A stretch of 64,000 bases of DNA, from NCBI GenBank assembly GCA_050247075.1, contig JBFWUW010000003.1:1-64000 (forward strand), given 5' to 3'. Below are positions 1 to 8,944 of this stretch, one piece after another. The stretch comes from JBFWUW01 sp050247075 (GTDB lineage: Bacteria > Planctomycetota > Planctomycetia > Pirellulales > JBFWUW01). Numbering within the stretch: the stretch's first letter is position 1; each line of letters begins with the position of its first letter. A program made the position numbers and the translations under genes. Under the pieces are notes generated by a model that made no database searches, was not told the origin of the DNA, and saw nothing but the letters and a program-made list of their open reading frames with translations.

Positions 1-3000
1 CTGGTATTCTTTTTCCGTCTTTCCTTGGGCAAAGCCATTCAACGACCAGCGGCCATCGGGCGATTGATGCCGGGCCAAAAAGTCCAGCCCCATTTCGACG
101 GCTTCCTCCGTGCCGGCGCTGCCGCCGCGTGACTGGGCCGTCTTTTCCCGCTCGCTGGGCATGCGCTGCCGGAAGGCTGGCGCGGTGGCGGCTTGTACGT
201 CCACCGATGGCTGGCCCGCGCTGCGTTTCAACACGAACCGCTTGGAGGATATCGCCACGGTGTCGCTTTGCGGCCGCGCGCGGCGATTGGGCAACCCCAG
301 TTGCATGGCGGGTGAATTGCTGAGGCCGCCAGGACCATCGGCCGCGGCGACTTCCACCGATACGCTGGCGGCCGGCCGGGAAGATGCGCCGCCGGCGGGG
401 CCTTGTTCGTCGTTGACCGCGACTTCGGCCGCGGCCGCCATGGGACCGATGGCGTCGGCCGTTACTTCGATACCACCCACGGCCCCCTGGTCGGCGCGGG
501 CCAGTGCGGCACCGCCGCCGCCAGCGCCATCCAACGTGGGACCAGACTCGGCTGGCTCGGCCTTGCGCGAACCGCCGGCGATACCGGTCGTGGCTCGGCC
601 AGGACCGGCGGGGGCTTGTCCACCCGTTCCGCCAAGAACCAATTGGCCGTCTGACTGCGAACGGGGCCGGCCATTGCCGGTTTCCGCGGCTTCGACCGGC
701 GACGCACCCGTGTTGGCGGCTGCGCTGGCCAGTTCCGTGCCGACCCCAGGAACAATCGCCGACGTGCTGGCTGCGCCGCCATCGGCGCGGCCCGGCGCTT
801 GGGTGCTGGCACCACCCGCTGCCGCCAGTTGGTCATCCCCACGCCGCGATGCTCCACGGCCCGCCGCTACCGGAACACCGCTGGTGCCGGGCTGAGGGGT
901 TGCCGCGGTCGCCCCGGCAGCCGAGACAGAACCCGAGGATTGCGAGCGTGCCGACGAAGCGGTAGCCGTGGCGTCGGGCGAACCAGGGGCCGCGGGGCTG
1001 CCCGCCACCGCCATGCCGACTTCCGCTAGTGCTCCACCTGCCAAGGAGGCCGCGCCAGCCGTGCGGCTAGGAAGCTGCCCGCCGTTGGGGCTGCCGGTTT
1101 GTGGATCGGTCGAAGCCCGTTCGCCCCCGCGACGCCCAGCGACGGCCAGCGCGCCCCCCGCCGCCGTACCGGCGGCCGATGGATCTTCCGCCGATGCTCC
1201 GGTCGTTCCGCTGGTGCCCCGGACACGGCCGCCGCTATTTCCGCTGGCATCCACCGTGGGCCGGGCGGGTCCGCCGCCAGCGGCGACTTCCACCGTAGCA
1301 GCGCCAGGTGCCGTATCAGACGAAGGAGCCGAGCCGGCGGCGCTGCGGGCCACGCGCGAGGCTGTATTGGGGGAGGCATCTGGTTGGTCGGCGTCGGCGG
1401 CGTTGCTCTTGCCTTGCCGTCCGCCCAACGCAGGTTGGCGATTGACGGCACCCAGTTCCGCTTCGACCGACGCAGCACCCGCCAGCGCACTGGTTGAGGA
1501 CGCCACACGTTGGCCAGAGCCGGGGGCGGGAGCTGGCTCCACGCCAGGCTCACCCGATGCGCCGCCCGCCGCCAGTTCGGCGACCAGGCCGGGACCGTCA
1601 TCGGGCATGGCGGCGGTGGCATCGCGATTGGCGCGGGCGATCTGGCCACCGCTAGCCGTGCTGGGGGCTTCATCGGGATTGGCCGCGCCAGTGGTGCGGC
1701 GGGTGTTAGCCGCCACTTGGCTGTTGGCCGAACCGGGACGGCTGTCTGGCAACGGCTGGGCCAGGCCTTCGGCGGTGACGGGCAACGATTCCGCGCCGCC
1801 GCGTGCCGAGGCCGTGGCCTGGGCATTAGGCTGTGGTTCCGCCGGCCCGCCCTGGCCCGGCGAAGGGGTAGCCGCCGTGGGATTGGCAACCGGCGTGGCG
1901 GCAATGGCTTGTCCGCCCGTGGCGCTGCGGGTGGGTGACGACGCCCGGACGGCAGCTTCGTTGGCCGATTGGCCCGCGGCGGCTGCGCTGCCCAAGCGAG
2001 TTCTTCCGCCCGTCGGCGTGACGGCAGCCACGGCTGGCGAGTTGGAGGCCGTTCCCGCGCTAGCCGAGGGAGTTGCCGTAGAAGCCGAACGGCCCGCGTT
2101 GGCGGTGGCCGAGGCTTCGATATTTTGTCGAGGACCGCCTCCCGATGCGGAAGCCACGGCGGTCGATTCCGCCGCGACTTGGGTGGAATTGCTGTTGCTG
2201 CCGGTGGCTTGGCGCGTGACCTGGGCGGTTTGAGAAGCCGCGGCCGGAGCGTCGGACGAGCTGCTGGCCGATGACCGGTCGCGAAGCGGCTGCGTGGCCA
2301 CGGAGGCCGAAGCGCTGTCGTCGCTGGCGGCTGATTCATTGGAGGCTACCGCCGGGGCGCTCCCCGCGCGGCGCGTAGGCGATGCGGGAGCCGGTTGTGG
2401 GTCCGCCGACGGATCTGCCCGGCCGGCGGCGGCGGCAATGCTAGGGCCGGGGACTTCCTCGGCCTCGGCCAAGGCGGACTCGGCGGAACGGGCGGCGGGC
2501 GTAGTGCGTGCCGCCGGGGCTTGAGGCGAAGGCTCGGCGGCCGTGTCGGCCCGGCGGGGCTGCATCACGGCAACCTCGGCGGCGGCGGGCGCGGCATCGG
2601 CGGCGTTGGCGGCGGCGACGGGAACGGCTTCCGCGTCGGGCTGCGATTGGCGCGGCGAAGCCTCGGTCGCCGACTCAACAGCGCGCTCCGTGGCCTGGCT
2701 GGCTGCCGCCACGCGCGGAGTTTCGATCGGCGTACTGGGGGCTTGGGCCACTTGCTCGCTGCGTTGCGGCTGAGCGGTGGGCTGGCCTGGTGCCGGGGCG
2801 TCTGCCTGGGCGCGGCGCGTGCTGGCGGCTTGAGAAGTCGCGGCCGGCGCGGATTGCGGCGTCTGGCTGGGGCTGGCGGCGGGGGCAGCACTGGCTTGGG
2901 CCACGCGCGTAGCCGTGGCGGCGGCGTCGGTGCTGGGCTGGCTAGGCGCGGCGGCCGCGGTTGTAGGGGCTTCCACCTCGACCGTGGCGGCGGGCGCGGC

Positions 3001-3948
3001 GGCGGCCGTCTGCCGTGTGGGGGATGGCGCTGGGGCCGATTCGCCCGGTTGCGGGCTGGGTTCTTCCACCGGGCGGCGAGTATCTTCGCGCGAGGCCATG
3101 CTGGCGGCGGGCGCGGACGTTTCTGGCATAGGAGCCGATTGGTTGGCCCGGCCCGACTCCGCCGCGCGCTCGGATGCGACGTTGCTTTCTACGGTGGTGG
3201 GCGAAGGCTGATCCCGCGGCGTGGGTTGTTGGGTCGGAGTGATTTCCGAAGGCTCGGCCTGGCCGGTATCGGCCCGGCGGCTAATTTGTATGCCAGAGAG
3301 CCGGTCGCTGCTGCGCGGGGCCGCGGTTTGCACGCGGCGCTCGGTCAGGTTAGCTGGCGTGGCGGACTGTTGCTGGCTAGGCTCGCCCGAGCCGGCCGCG
3401 GCGGCGGTCTGCGGTTGGTCAGCCTGGGTCTGCCGAGAGGCCGGCTGTTGTTCGGCTTCTTCCAGGGTTTCCGCCTGGGATTCGGACGGTTTGAAGAGTT
3501 CTTCCTCCGTCACGTCGTTGGTCGGTTCGCGTCCGTAGTCGGGCAGGGCGATCTGGCGGGTTTCATCCCTCCAGTCACTCGTCTCGTCGTCCTCGGCGAC
3601 AAAGCCTTTCAGGTACATGAAGTTGAACCAGATCAGCGCGATGAGGTGCAGCAACAGGCTGAGCGTGGCGGCCAGTTGCAACCGTCGGACGATGTACCGC
3701 TGGCTGATTTGCGCGGTGGCGATGACCAGCCCAGTGATCACCAGGGCTAGTGCCGCCAATTGCACCCAGCCGTTTTGCAGCAGGTTGGGAGTTTCGAAAT
3801 CGCCAACGGCCAGAATGATGCCCGCCACGCAGCCCGCGAAGATGCCCAAAACCACGTTAATCGGCCAGACTTGCTCGTCGAAGTCGGGACCGGGGGCGCG
3901 TTTCACCTGGCGAATGACTTGCTTGGTGTTGGGCATGGGCGGGCTCAT
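1..3948 (-). CDS. Membrane-anchored protein with giant Ala/Ser/Pro linker and squalene-cyclase-like domain (partial, 3' end outside window)
   Basis: The frame is open from ATG at 3948 to the left edge, at least 1316 codons without a stop. Residues 25-105 hold three hydrophobic segments. A short acidic stretch follows, then about 1100 residues dominated by Ala, Ser, Thr, Pro, Gly and Gln with almost no hydrophobic core. The last visible residues include GLDFLARHQSPDGRWSL, which resembles a prenyltransferase/squalene oxidase repeat (alpha/alpha toroid). It lies 17 nt after the exbD stop, so it is almost certainly co-transcribed with exbB and exbD. By position and layout (membrane anchor, long disordered spacer, C-terminal domain) it could act as a TonB/TolA-like transducer; that is inference. 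An in-frame ATG at 3936 is an alternative start. Confidence is high for the gene and low for its role. Confidence 0.8.
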   Translation of the reverse strand, partial: MSPPMPNTKQVIRQVKRAPGPDFDEQVWPINVVLGIFAGCVAGIILAVGDFETPNLLQNGWVQLAALALVITGLVIATAQISQRYIVRRLQLAATLSLLLHLIALIWFNFMYLKGFVAEDDETSDWRDETRQIALPDYGREPTNDVTEEELFKPSESQAETLEEAEQQPASRQTQADQPQTAAAAGSGEPSQQQSATPANLTERRVQTAAPRSSDRLSGIQISRRADTGQAEPSEITPTQQPTPRDQPSPTTVESNVASERAAESGRANQSAPMPETSAPAASMASREDTRRPVEEPSPQPGESAPAPSPTRQTAAAAPAATVEVEAPTTAAAAPSQPSTDAAATATRVAQASAAPAASPSQTPQSAPAATSQAASTRRAQADAPAPGQPTAQPQRSEQVAQAPSTPIETPRVAAASQATERAVESATEASPRQSQPDAEAVPVAAANAADAAPAAAEVAVMQPRRADTAAEPSPQAPAARTTPAARSAESALAEAEEVPGPSIAAAAGRADPSADPQPAPASPTRRAGSAPAVASNESAASDDSASASVATQPLRDRSSASSSSDAPAAASQTAQVTRQATGSNSNSTQVAAESTAVASASGGGPRQNIEASATANAGRSASTATPSASAGTASNSPAVAAVTPTGGRTRLGSAAAAGQSANEAAVRASSPTRSATGGQAIAATPVANPTAATPSPGQGGPAEPQPNAQATASARGGAESLPVTAEGLAQPLPDSRPGSANSQVAANTRRTTGAANPDEAPSTASGGQIARANRDATAAMPDDGPGLVAELAAGGASGEPGVEPAPAPGSGQRVASSTSALAGAASVEAELGAVNRQPALGGRQGKSNAADADQPDASPNTASRVARSAAGSAPSSDTAPGAATVEVAAGGGPARPTVDASGNSGGRVRGTSGTTGASAEDPSAAGTAAGGALAVAGRRGGERASTDPQTGSPNGGQLPSRTAGAASLAGGALAEVGMAVAGSPAAPGSPDATATASSARSQSSGSVSAAGATAATPQPGTSGVPVAAGRGASRRGDDQLAAAGGASTQAPGRADGGAASTSAIVPGVGTELASAAANTGASPVEAAETGNGRPRSQSDGQLVLGGTGGQAPAGPGRATTGIAGGSRKAEPAESGPTLDGAGGGGAALARADQGAVGGIEVTADAIGPMAAAAEVAVNDEQGPAGGASSRPAASVSVEVAAADGPGGLSNSPAMQLGLPNRRARPQSDTVAISSKRFVLKRSAGQPSVDVQAATAPAFRQRMPSEREKTAQSRGGSAGTEEAVEMGLDFLARHQSPDGRWSLNGFAQGKTEKEYQ

Positions 3949-3965
3949 TCCCTGCTGGGCGTTGG

Positions 3966-4382
3966 CTATTCCGCGGCAGCCGTGGTGACGCGGTAATCGC
4001 GAATGCTGACCTTGTTACACAAATCCATCACCGTCACGACATACTGCCACACGCAATGTTTGTCGGCGCGAATGACCACCGTTTGGCGGCCCGGATTGTC
4101 GGCGGCCGCCTGCCGCAGACGCGTCTCCAATTCACCCGAATCGACGAACCCTCCCCCCACGTAATACTGGCCGTTCTCGTTGATGTTGACGAAAAATTCC
4201 TTGGGCTTGGAGACCATCGGCATCGCCTGGCTGGCTTGCGGCAAAGCCACTTCCAGCGAACGCTCTTCCTCCTCGAACTTAGTCACCACCATGAAGAAAA
4301 TGAGCAGATTGAACACAATGTCGATGATTGGCGTCAGGTTCAACAGCCCCAGGGCGTTGCCTTTCTTGATTGTAACGGGCAT
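3966..4382 (-). CDS. exbD: ExbD/TolR family biopolymer transport protein
   Basis: This 138-residue protein matches the usual ExbD/TolR size. It has a short cytoplasmic N-terminus and one membrane helix at about residues 15-37 containing the conserved proton-relay aspartate (Asp21, in TPIIDIVF). A periplasmic domain follows, ending in the typical ...VVIRADKHCVWQYVVTVMDLC stretch. ExbD works with an ExbB/TolQ pentamer to convert proton motive force into movement of a periplasm-spanning partner. It starts 44 nt after the exbB stop and is followed 17 nt later by the giant linker protein. TolR and ExbD are hard to tell apart by eye, so the symbol is provisional. Confidence 0.9.
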   Translation of the reverse strand: MPVTIKKGNALGLLNLTPIIDIVFNLLIFFMVVTKFEEEERSLEVALPQASQAMPMVSKPKEFFVNINENGQYYVGGGFVDSGELETRLRQAAADNPGRQTVVIRADKHCVWQYVVTVMDLCNKVSIRDYRVTTAAAE

Positions 4383-4426
4383 GTCACGGCCTGCCGGGTC
4401 TAGCTAGAACAAAAGAGACAAAAAAT

Positions 4427-5338
4427 TTACTTTTCGGCCCCACGAGGGATCGCCGCTTCCATATCGAGTTCCGTCCCCTTTTCCGCGCGGCGAATGCGGA
4501 GTTTGCCTTCGTAGCGTTCCAACTGGGGTAGCATGTTCAGCAGTAGTTCCTCGATCTCGCCAAACAAGTTCTGGATGCGGCCCTCGTAATAGTGGGCCAA
4601 AATGGCCGCCGGAATCGCCACGCCCAGGCCCGCCAGCGTGGTGACCAGTGCAATATAGATGCCTTCGGACAAGACCTCGGCCCGGTTGGCTTCCTTGGGC
4701 AAGCTAGACATTTGGTAGAACGCCATGATGATGCCCAGCACCGTTCCCAGCAGGCCCAACAGTGGAGCGACGGTAATGCCCAGCATGATCGTGCGGACAT
4801 TGGCAAACAGTTTGGCCGCCTCGCGGTCGCTGGCTTGGGCTACGGCTGCTTCGACCTCGACCTGGGGGCGGCCGACCTTGAGCAGGGCGGCGCGAATCAC
4901 CGCGGCCGCCGGCGAGGGATGGCGCTGGCAAACGGCGTAGGCGGCGCGAGGTTCGAGCCCGCCCGTCTTGGCCAGGTCGCCAAGTTCTTGGACTAGCGTC
5001 TCAGGAATTACCTTATGACGGCGCAGAGCCAAGCCGCGCTCCACACCGTAGGCCAACACCAAGATGGACATGGCCCCGATGGGAATCATCAGCGGGCCGC
5101 CTTCCCACAACAACTTGAAGTAATTCATGGCGGGTGTTTCGCGCGGGGCCAGTGCGGCGTCACCAGGCACCGGGCCATCGCTGGGCGCATTGAGGGCTTC
5201 CTCGGCCCGCCGGGCCGCCTCATCCAAGGGAGCGCCCGGTTCTGGGCCTTGCTGGGCGACAGCCCAGGAGTTGGCTAACAGGGCCAGGACCAGGCAAGCG
5301 AACATTGCCCAGCGCACACGGAGATCGCGAAGAACCAT
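4427..5338 (-). CDS. exbB: MotA/TolQ/ExbB proton channel family protein with N-terminal extension
   Basis: This is a 303-residue protein. The core at residues 70-290 has the three-helix MotA/TolQ/ExbB layout: a helix at about 80-98, a cytoplasmic segment, then the pair including MLGITVAPLLGLLGTVLGII and IYIALVTTLAGLGVAIPAAI, which carry the conserved small residues and the Thr lining the pore. Unlike classical TolQ (about 230 residues), it begins with a signal-peptide-like segment (residues 8-28) and about 45 residues rich in Ala, Glu and Pro. Such extensions are also known in ExbB-like proteins outside Proteobacteria. It lies between the TPR gene (162 nt upstream) and exbD (44 nt downstream). 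The likely role is the inner-membrane motor of this locus. Confidence 0.9.
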   Translation of the reverse strand: MVLRDLRVRWAMFACLVLALLANSWAVAQQGPEPGAPLDEAARRAEEALNAPSDGPVPGDAALAPRETPAMNYFKLLWEGGPLMIPIGAMSILVLAYGVERGLALRRHKVIPETLVQELGDLAKTGGLEPRAAYAVCQRHPSPAAAVIRAALLKVGRPQVEVEAAVAQASDREAAKLFANVRTIMLGITVAPLLGLLGTVLGIIMAFYQMSSLPKEANRAEVLSEGIYIALVTTLAGLGVAIPAAILAHYYEGRIQNLFGEIEELLLNMLPQLERYEGKLRIRRAEKGTELDMEAAIPRGAEK

Positions 5339-5500
5339 ACAGCGTACTCTTTACTGTTCGATAAAGCGGCGGAAAGAGCGGAGGAACCGCTCTGAAACGT
5401 GCGGCAATCAAAAAAGCAGCCGTGCCAGGGAAACCGCGAAACGATCGCGGCACCTTCCACGGCTGGTCCGCGTCTTGGCCAACGCGGCCACGAAAAAGTC

Positions 5501-8500
5501 TTACCCCCCCAGAGCCTTGATGCGCTCCGCCGCCTGTGTCGACTGGCTGCTGGTGGGGAATTTCTCGACGACTTCCTTGTAGGCTTTCACGGCTTGTTCG
5601 GACTTTTTCAAGACTTCAAAACAGCGGCCCGCCTCGTACAAGGCATACGCCTGCCAGGTGGGATAGCCGTAGCCATAGGCTACTTTGAAAAAGTGCCGCA
5701 CGGCTTCTTGGTGGTCCTTCTTGGCAAAGTAGACCTCGCCCACCATGAACCGGGCACGGGCGGCAACTTCGCGCGTGCCAGCGCGAGAGCAGGCCGATTC
5801 ATAAAACTTGATCGCCTCATCGGGCTTGTTAAGGTTTTGCAGAGCAAAGCCTTGTTCGAACAAGACGTCGGGGAGCAGGTCAGACTCCGGGAACTGTTTT
5901 TGGAAGTCGGCCAAAAGTTTGGACGCCTCGTCCCACTTCTTGAGTTGGCTAGCCGATTGTCCGGCGTGCAGCAGGGACAGGGCGGCAAAGTCTTGGCCGC
6001 TTGGTTCCTTGACTGCGGCGTAGGCCGCCATGGCTTCTGCATATTTGGCCTGTTTGAACCACGATTCGCCTTCCATGAAGGCGGCGTCGCTGGCCAAGGG
6101 TCCGGCGGCCCAACTCTTACGCTGAGTGGCAAACACGGCTTGGGACTTGGCGTAGTCCCCCACGCGATACCAGGCCCAGCCCAATTTGTGAAAGGCTTTT
6201 TCACCCAGATCGGTGGCACCGACCTTGTTGGCGGCCTCGGTGTAAGACTTGACGGCCTTGGTGAACTCCGCCTTGGCCGGTTCCGCCTGGTCTTGCTTGA
6301 GCATGTCGCTGGCGGTGGCGTATTGGAACTCGCCCAATTGGTACTGCGATTCACCCACCAGCGGGCTGGAGGGGAACTTGGCCGCCAGTTCGCCAAAGGC
6401 CGCCGCCGCCTCGGCTTCTTTATTGATGGCCTTGAGCGACCAGGCCATTTCAAAGTAGGCCTTGTCGGCGTTGGCGAACATGGGGTCGTCCGTCAGCACG
6501 CCGCGGAAGGTTTCCGCCGCTTCTGCTTGCTTGTCCAGGCCGGCCTGGCACAGGCCCAGCAAGTAGCGGGCATTGGAACGGAGCGGGCCGGCCGGTTCGT
6601 CCTTGAGGAAGGCATCCAGATCCTCGATCGCCGGGGTGAACTCCTTGAGTTGCTGGCGAGCCACGGCCCGATTGTAGCGCGCCTTCGATGCCAGCGCGTG
6701 GTCCGGAAACTTCGTCAACATGTCGCTGAGCGTTTGATTGGCGGCGGCAAAGTCGTTTTGCGCCAATTGGGCCAAGCCCAACCCATGCATGGAATAAGCC
6801 AGCAAGGGGCTTTGCGGGTATTTGTCGATCACAACCTGAAAGGCCGTGGCGGCCCCTTTGTAGTCCGCCTGGGCATAGGCATAGTCGCCAAACCGGCTCC
6901 AAGCGCGGTCCAGCACCGGGCTGTTGGGGGCCTGGCCAATCAACGCGGTCAAGGTTGCGCGGGCTTCCGGCAATTTGTCCAACGCCCGTTGCGCCGCGGC
7001 CAGCGCTAGTTGGGTTTCATCGGCTTGCCGCCAGGCGGGGTCGGCCTTGAGGGCGGCCTCCAGCGATTTGACCGCCGGATCGTACTGCTGCACCTCGATC
7101 TGGCTCGAGCCGAGCAGATAGTTGGCCTCGGCCAGCAAGGCCGGCGTCTTCAATTGCGGAATCGCCGGCGATAGCGCGGCGATGGTTTCCGGGTATTTCT
7201 TCTGCAAGTACAGGGCCAGCCCGCGACGAACGCGCCACTGCTCGACATCTTGATGTTGGGGGTATTTTTCGGCCAGCGCGGCATAGATGGCTTCGGCCTC
7301 GGCATATTGTTGCAACTGCATGTGGGCGTCGGCCGCGATGAATTGCGCGTCGGGTTCCAGGTTGTGGCCCTGGAAGGTCTTCAGAAAAGCCGCCACATGC
7401 ACGAGGGCATCGGCATAGTCTTGCACATCTAGGGCCGCGCCGGCCGCGTTGAAGGTGGCCAACGGCGCGTTGGAATCGGTGGGAAACTTGGCCGCCACTG
7501 CCGCGTACAAGGCCACGCTTTCCTTGCGGCGGTCGGGCAGGTCGTAGACGGCATCGGCCTGGTCCATGGCTAATTGCGCGGCAAATGTGCCCGGCTGGCC
7601 CACCAACGGCTCGACCGCTTTGAGGGCTTCCGCGGGGTTGGACTCTTTCAACCAACTGCGGGCGATCCAATGGGCCGCTTCGCCTGCGGCGTCTCCGCCA
7701 GCCGGCAACACCTTGGCCAATGATTCACGCGCGGCGGGATAGGTGCCGGCCGAATAGGCCGCCTTGCCGCCGGCCAGCCAGGCCTCGGTAATGTAGGGCG
7801 ATTCCGGGAATTTCGTGGGGAGCGACGTGAAAAGCGCCACGGCCTCGGGAAATTTCTTGAGCTGATAGTTACAATGTGCCTGCTGCAAGAGCGAAAAGTC
7901 GGCATGGTTGAAGCCGGCGGTGCCGGCCGTGTTGGCAAACCATTTGACGGCTTCCTCGTATTTGCCCAATGCGAACAGCGATTGGGCGTACTGCATGCGG
8001 ACCTCGGTCAGCAGCGGGTGCTTGTCGTGGGTCCGCAAGAAGTTGGCGAAGGCGTCGCTGGCTTCTTGATGTTGGCCCAGTTCTTGGCGTGCCACGCCCA
8101 AGGCGTAGAGGGCGTTAGGGGCCAGGTCGGACTTGGGGTGCTTGGTGACGACCTCGTTATAGAGTTCGATCGACTCGGCCTTCTTGCCGCGGTTGTAGAG
8201 CGATTCTCCCTGGTTGTAGATGGCGGTAGCTACCGCCTTGCCCATGGGAAACTTGGCGGCCTGGTCGGCAAAGGTCTTGGCCGCGGCGTCGAACATGTCG
8301 GCATTGCCAGCCAGCCCCAGCTTGAATTGGGCCAGTCCTTTGTGCAGAAACGCCAACTCCGCCTGGTCAAAAGCGGAATCATCTTGCAGCAACTTGTCGA
8401 GCGTGTCGAGAGACTCGGCGTACTTCTCGGTCACGAACAGGCAATAGCCCAGATAGAATCTGCCGCTGGAGCGCCGGGGATCGTCCGGAAAGTCCTTGAG

Positions 8501-8719
8501 GAACTTGTTCCACTCTTCAATCGCCAGCCCATACTCTTTGGCGCCCTGGAGCGATGCGGCCGCATTGTATTGCTGGGTGCCCGCCTCGGTGGCTTTGGCC
8601 GCTGGCTTTTCTTGCGCCCCCGCCGGCTCGGCCAACGCCACGCCCCACAAGCACAAAGCCGCCAAACCGCAAAACGCCGCGCGAGCGGCAGACCGCCCCT
8701 CTTCTCGACCGAACCTCAT
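5501..8719 (-). CDS. Secreted tetratricopeptide-repeat protein, 1072 residues
   Basis: An N-terminal signal peptide (about residues 10-35, ending AEPAGAQ) is followed by an almost uninterrupted array of TPR-like helix pairs to the C-terminus. Recurring signatures include YNQGESLYNRGKKAESIELY, ALYALGVARQELG and FDQGFALQNLNKPDEAIKFY-like units, with 20 or more repeats judging by the roughly 34-37 residue periodicity. The composition and YbgF/BamD-like units (FPxSPL, KFPxS) suggest a periplasmic scaffold. It is followed by exbB and exbD, and TPR proteins of the YbgF/CpoB type also accompany Tol systems, which supports an envelope role. The partner proteins cannot be named from sequence. It starts with ATG at 8719. 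Confidence 0.85.
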   Translation of the reverse strand: MRFGREEGRSAARAAFCGLAALCLWGVALAEPAGAQEKPAAKATEAGTQQYNAAASLQGAKEYGLAIEEWNKFLKDFPDDPRRSSGRFYLGYCLFVTEKYAESLDTLDKLLQDDSAFDQAELAFLHKGLAQFKLGLAGNADMFDAAAKTFADQAAKFPMGKAVATAIYNQGESLYNRGKKAESIELYNEVVTKHPKSDLAPNALYALGVARQELGQHQEASDAFANFLRTHDKHPLLTEVRMQYAQSLFALGKYEEAVKWFANTAGTAGFNHADFSLLQQAHCNYQLKKFPEAVALFTSLPTKFPESPYITEAWLAGGKAAYSAGTYPAARESLAKVLPAGGDAAGEAAHWIARSWLKESNPAEALKAVEPLVGQPGTFAAQLAMDQADAVYDLPDRRKESVALYAAVAAKFPTDSNAPLATFNAAGAALDVQDYADALVHVAAFLKTFQGHNLEPDAQFIAADAHMQLQQYAEAEAIYAALAEKYPQHQDVEQWRVRRGLALYLQKKYPETIAALSPAIPQLKTPALLAEANYLLGSSQIEVQQYDPAVKSLEAALKADPAWRQADETQLALAAAQRALDKLPEARATLTALIGQAPNSPVLDRAWSRFGDYAYAQADYKGAATAFQVVIDKYPQSPLLAYSMHGLGLAQLAQNDFAAANQTLSDMLTKFPDHALASKARYNRAVARQQLKEFTPAIEDLDAFLKDEPAGPLRSNARYLLGLCQAGLDKQAEAAETFRGVLTDDPMFANADKAYFEMAWSLKAINKEAEAAAAFGELAAKFPSSPLVGESQYQLGEFQYATASDMLKQDQAEPAKAEFTKAVKSYTEAANKVGATDLGEKAFHKLGWAWYRVGDYAKSQAVFATQRKSWAAGPLASDAAFMEGESWFKQAKYAEAMAAYAAVKEPSGQDFAALSLLHAGQSASQLKKWDEASKLLADFQKQFPESDLLPDVLFEQGFALQNLNKPDEAIKFYESACSRAGTREVAARARFMVGEVYFAKKDHQEAVRHFFKVAYGYGYPTWQAYALYEAGRCFEVLKKSEQAVKAYKEVVEKFPTSSQSTQAAERIKALGG

Positions 8720-8944
8720 TGCACACCTCTCAGGGGTTTTCTTGCCGTGCCTGTTCCCGACGACGGCGAAGAACTCAGTCTACTCTCAAACCTCGGCGCG
8801 GACAATTTGCCGCAGCCAAGCCGTATCTAGAGTATGCCAAGACCGATCAACGGTTACTAGAAAAAACACGATTTACTGGAGCACCCGCGAACATCCACCG
8901 GGTGGCGGGTACGAAGAGGGGTGTGTCTGGCCGGCGGCCAATCC
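8720..8944. other. Intergenic spacer between the 2353-residue gene and the TPR gene
   Basis: This 225-nt gap separates two same-strand genes. I see no open frame of note and no clear hairpin followed by a T-run. A minus-strand promoter for the TPR-exbB-exbD part is possible, because the gap is far larger than the others in this locus, but no convincing -35/-10 pair stands out. Confidence 0.4.

Noticed and set aside
1026..2339. Long minus-strand open frame rich in Pro and Arg
   Set aside because: It lies inside the linker of the partial giant gene in another frame; GC-rich repetitive coding leaves such frames open by chance, and it has no ribosome site or family match.
2395..3750. Long plus-strand open frame, Gly/Arg-rich
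   Set aside because: Antisense to the linker gene; composition is the mirror of Ala/Pro codons, so it is a shadow.
5399..7009. 536-codon plus-strand open frame
   Set aside because: Antisense to the TPR gene, which has a signal peptide and clear repeats; the opposite frame has no recognisable domain.
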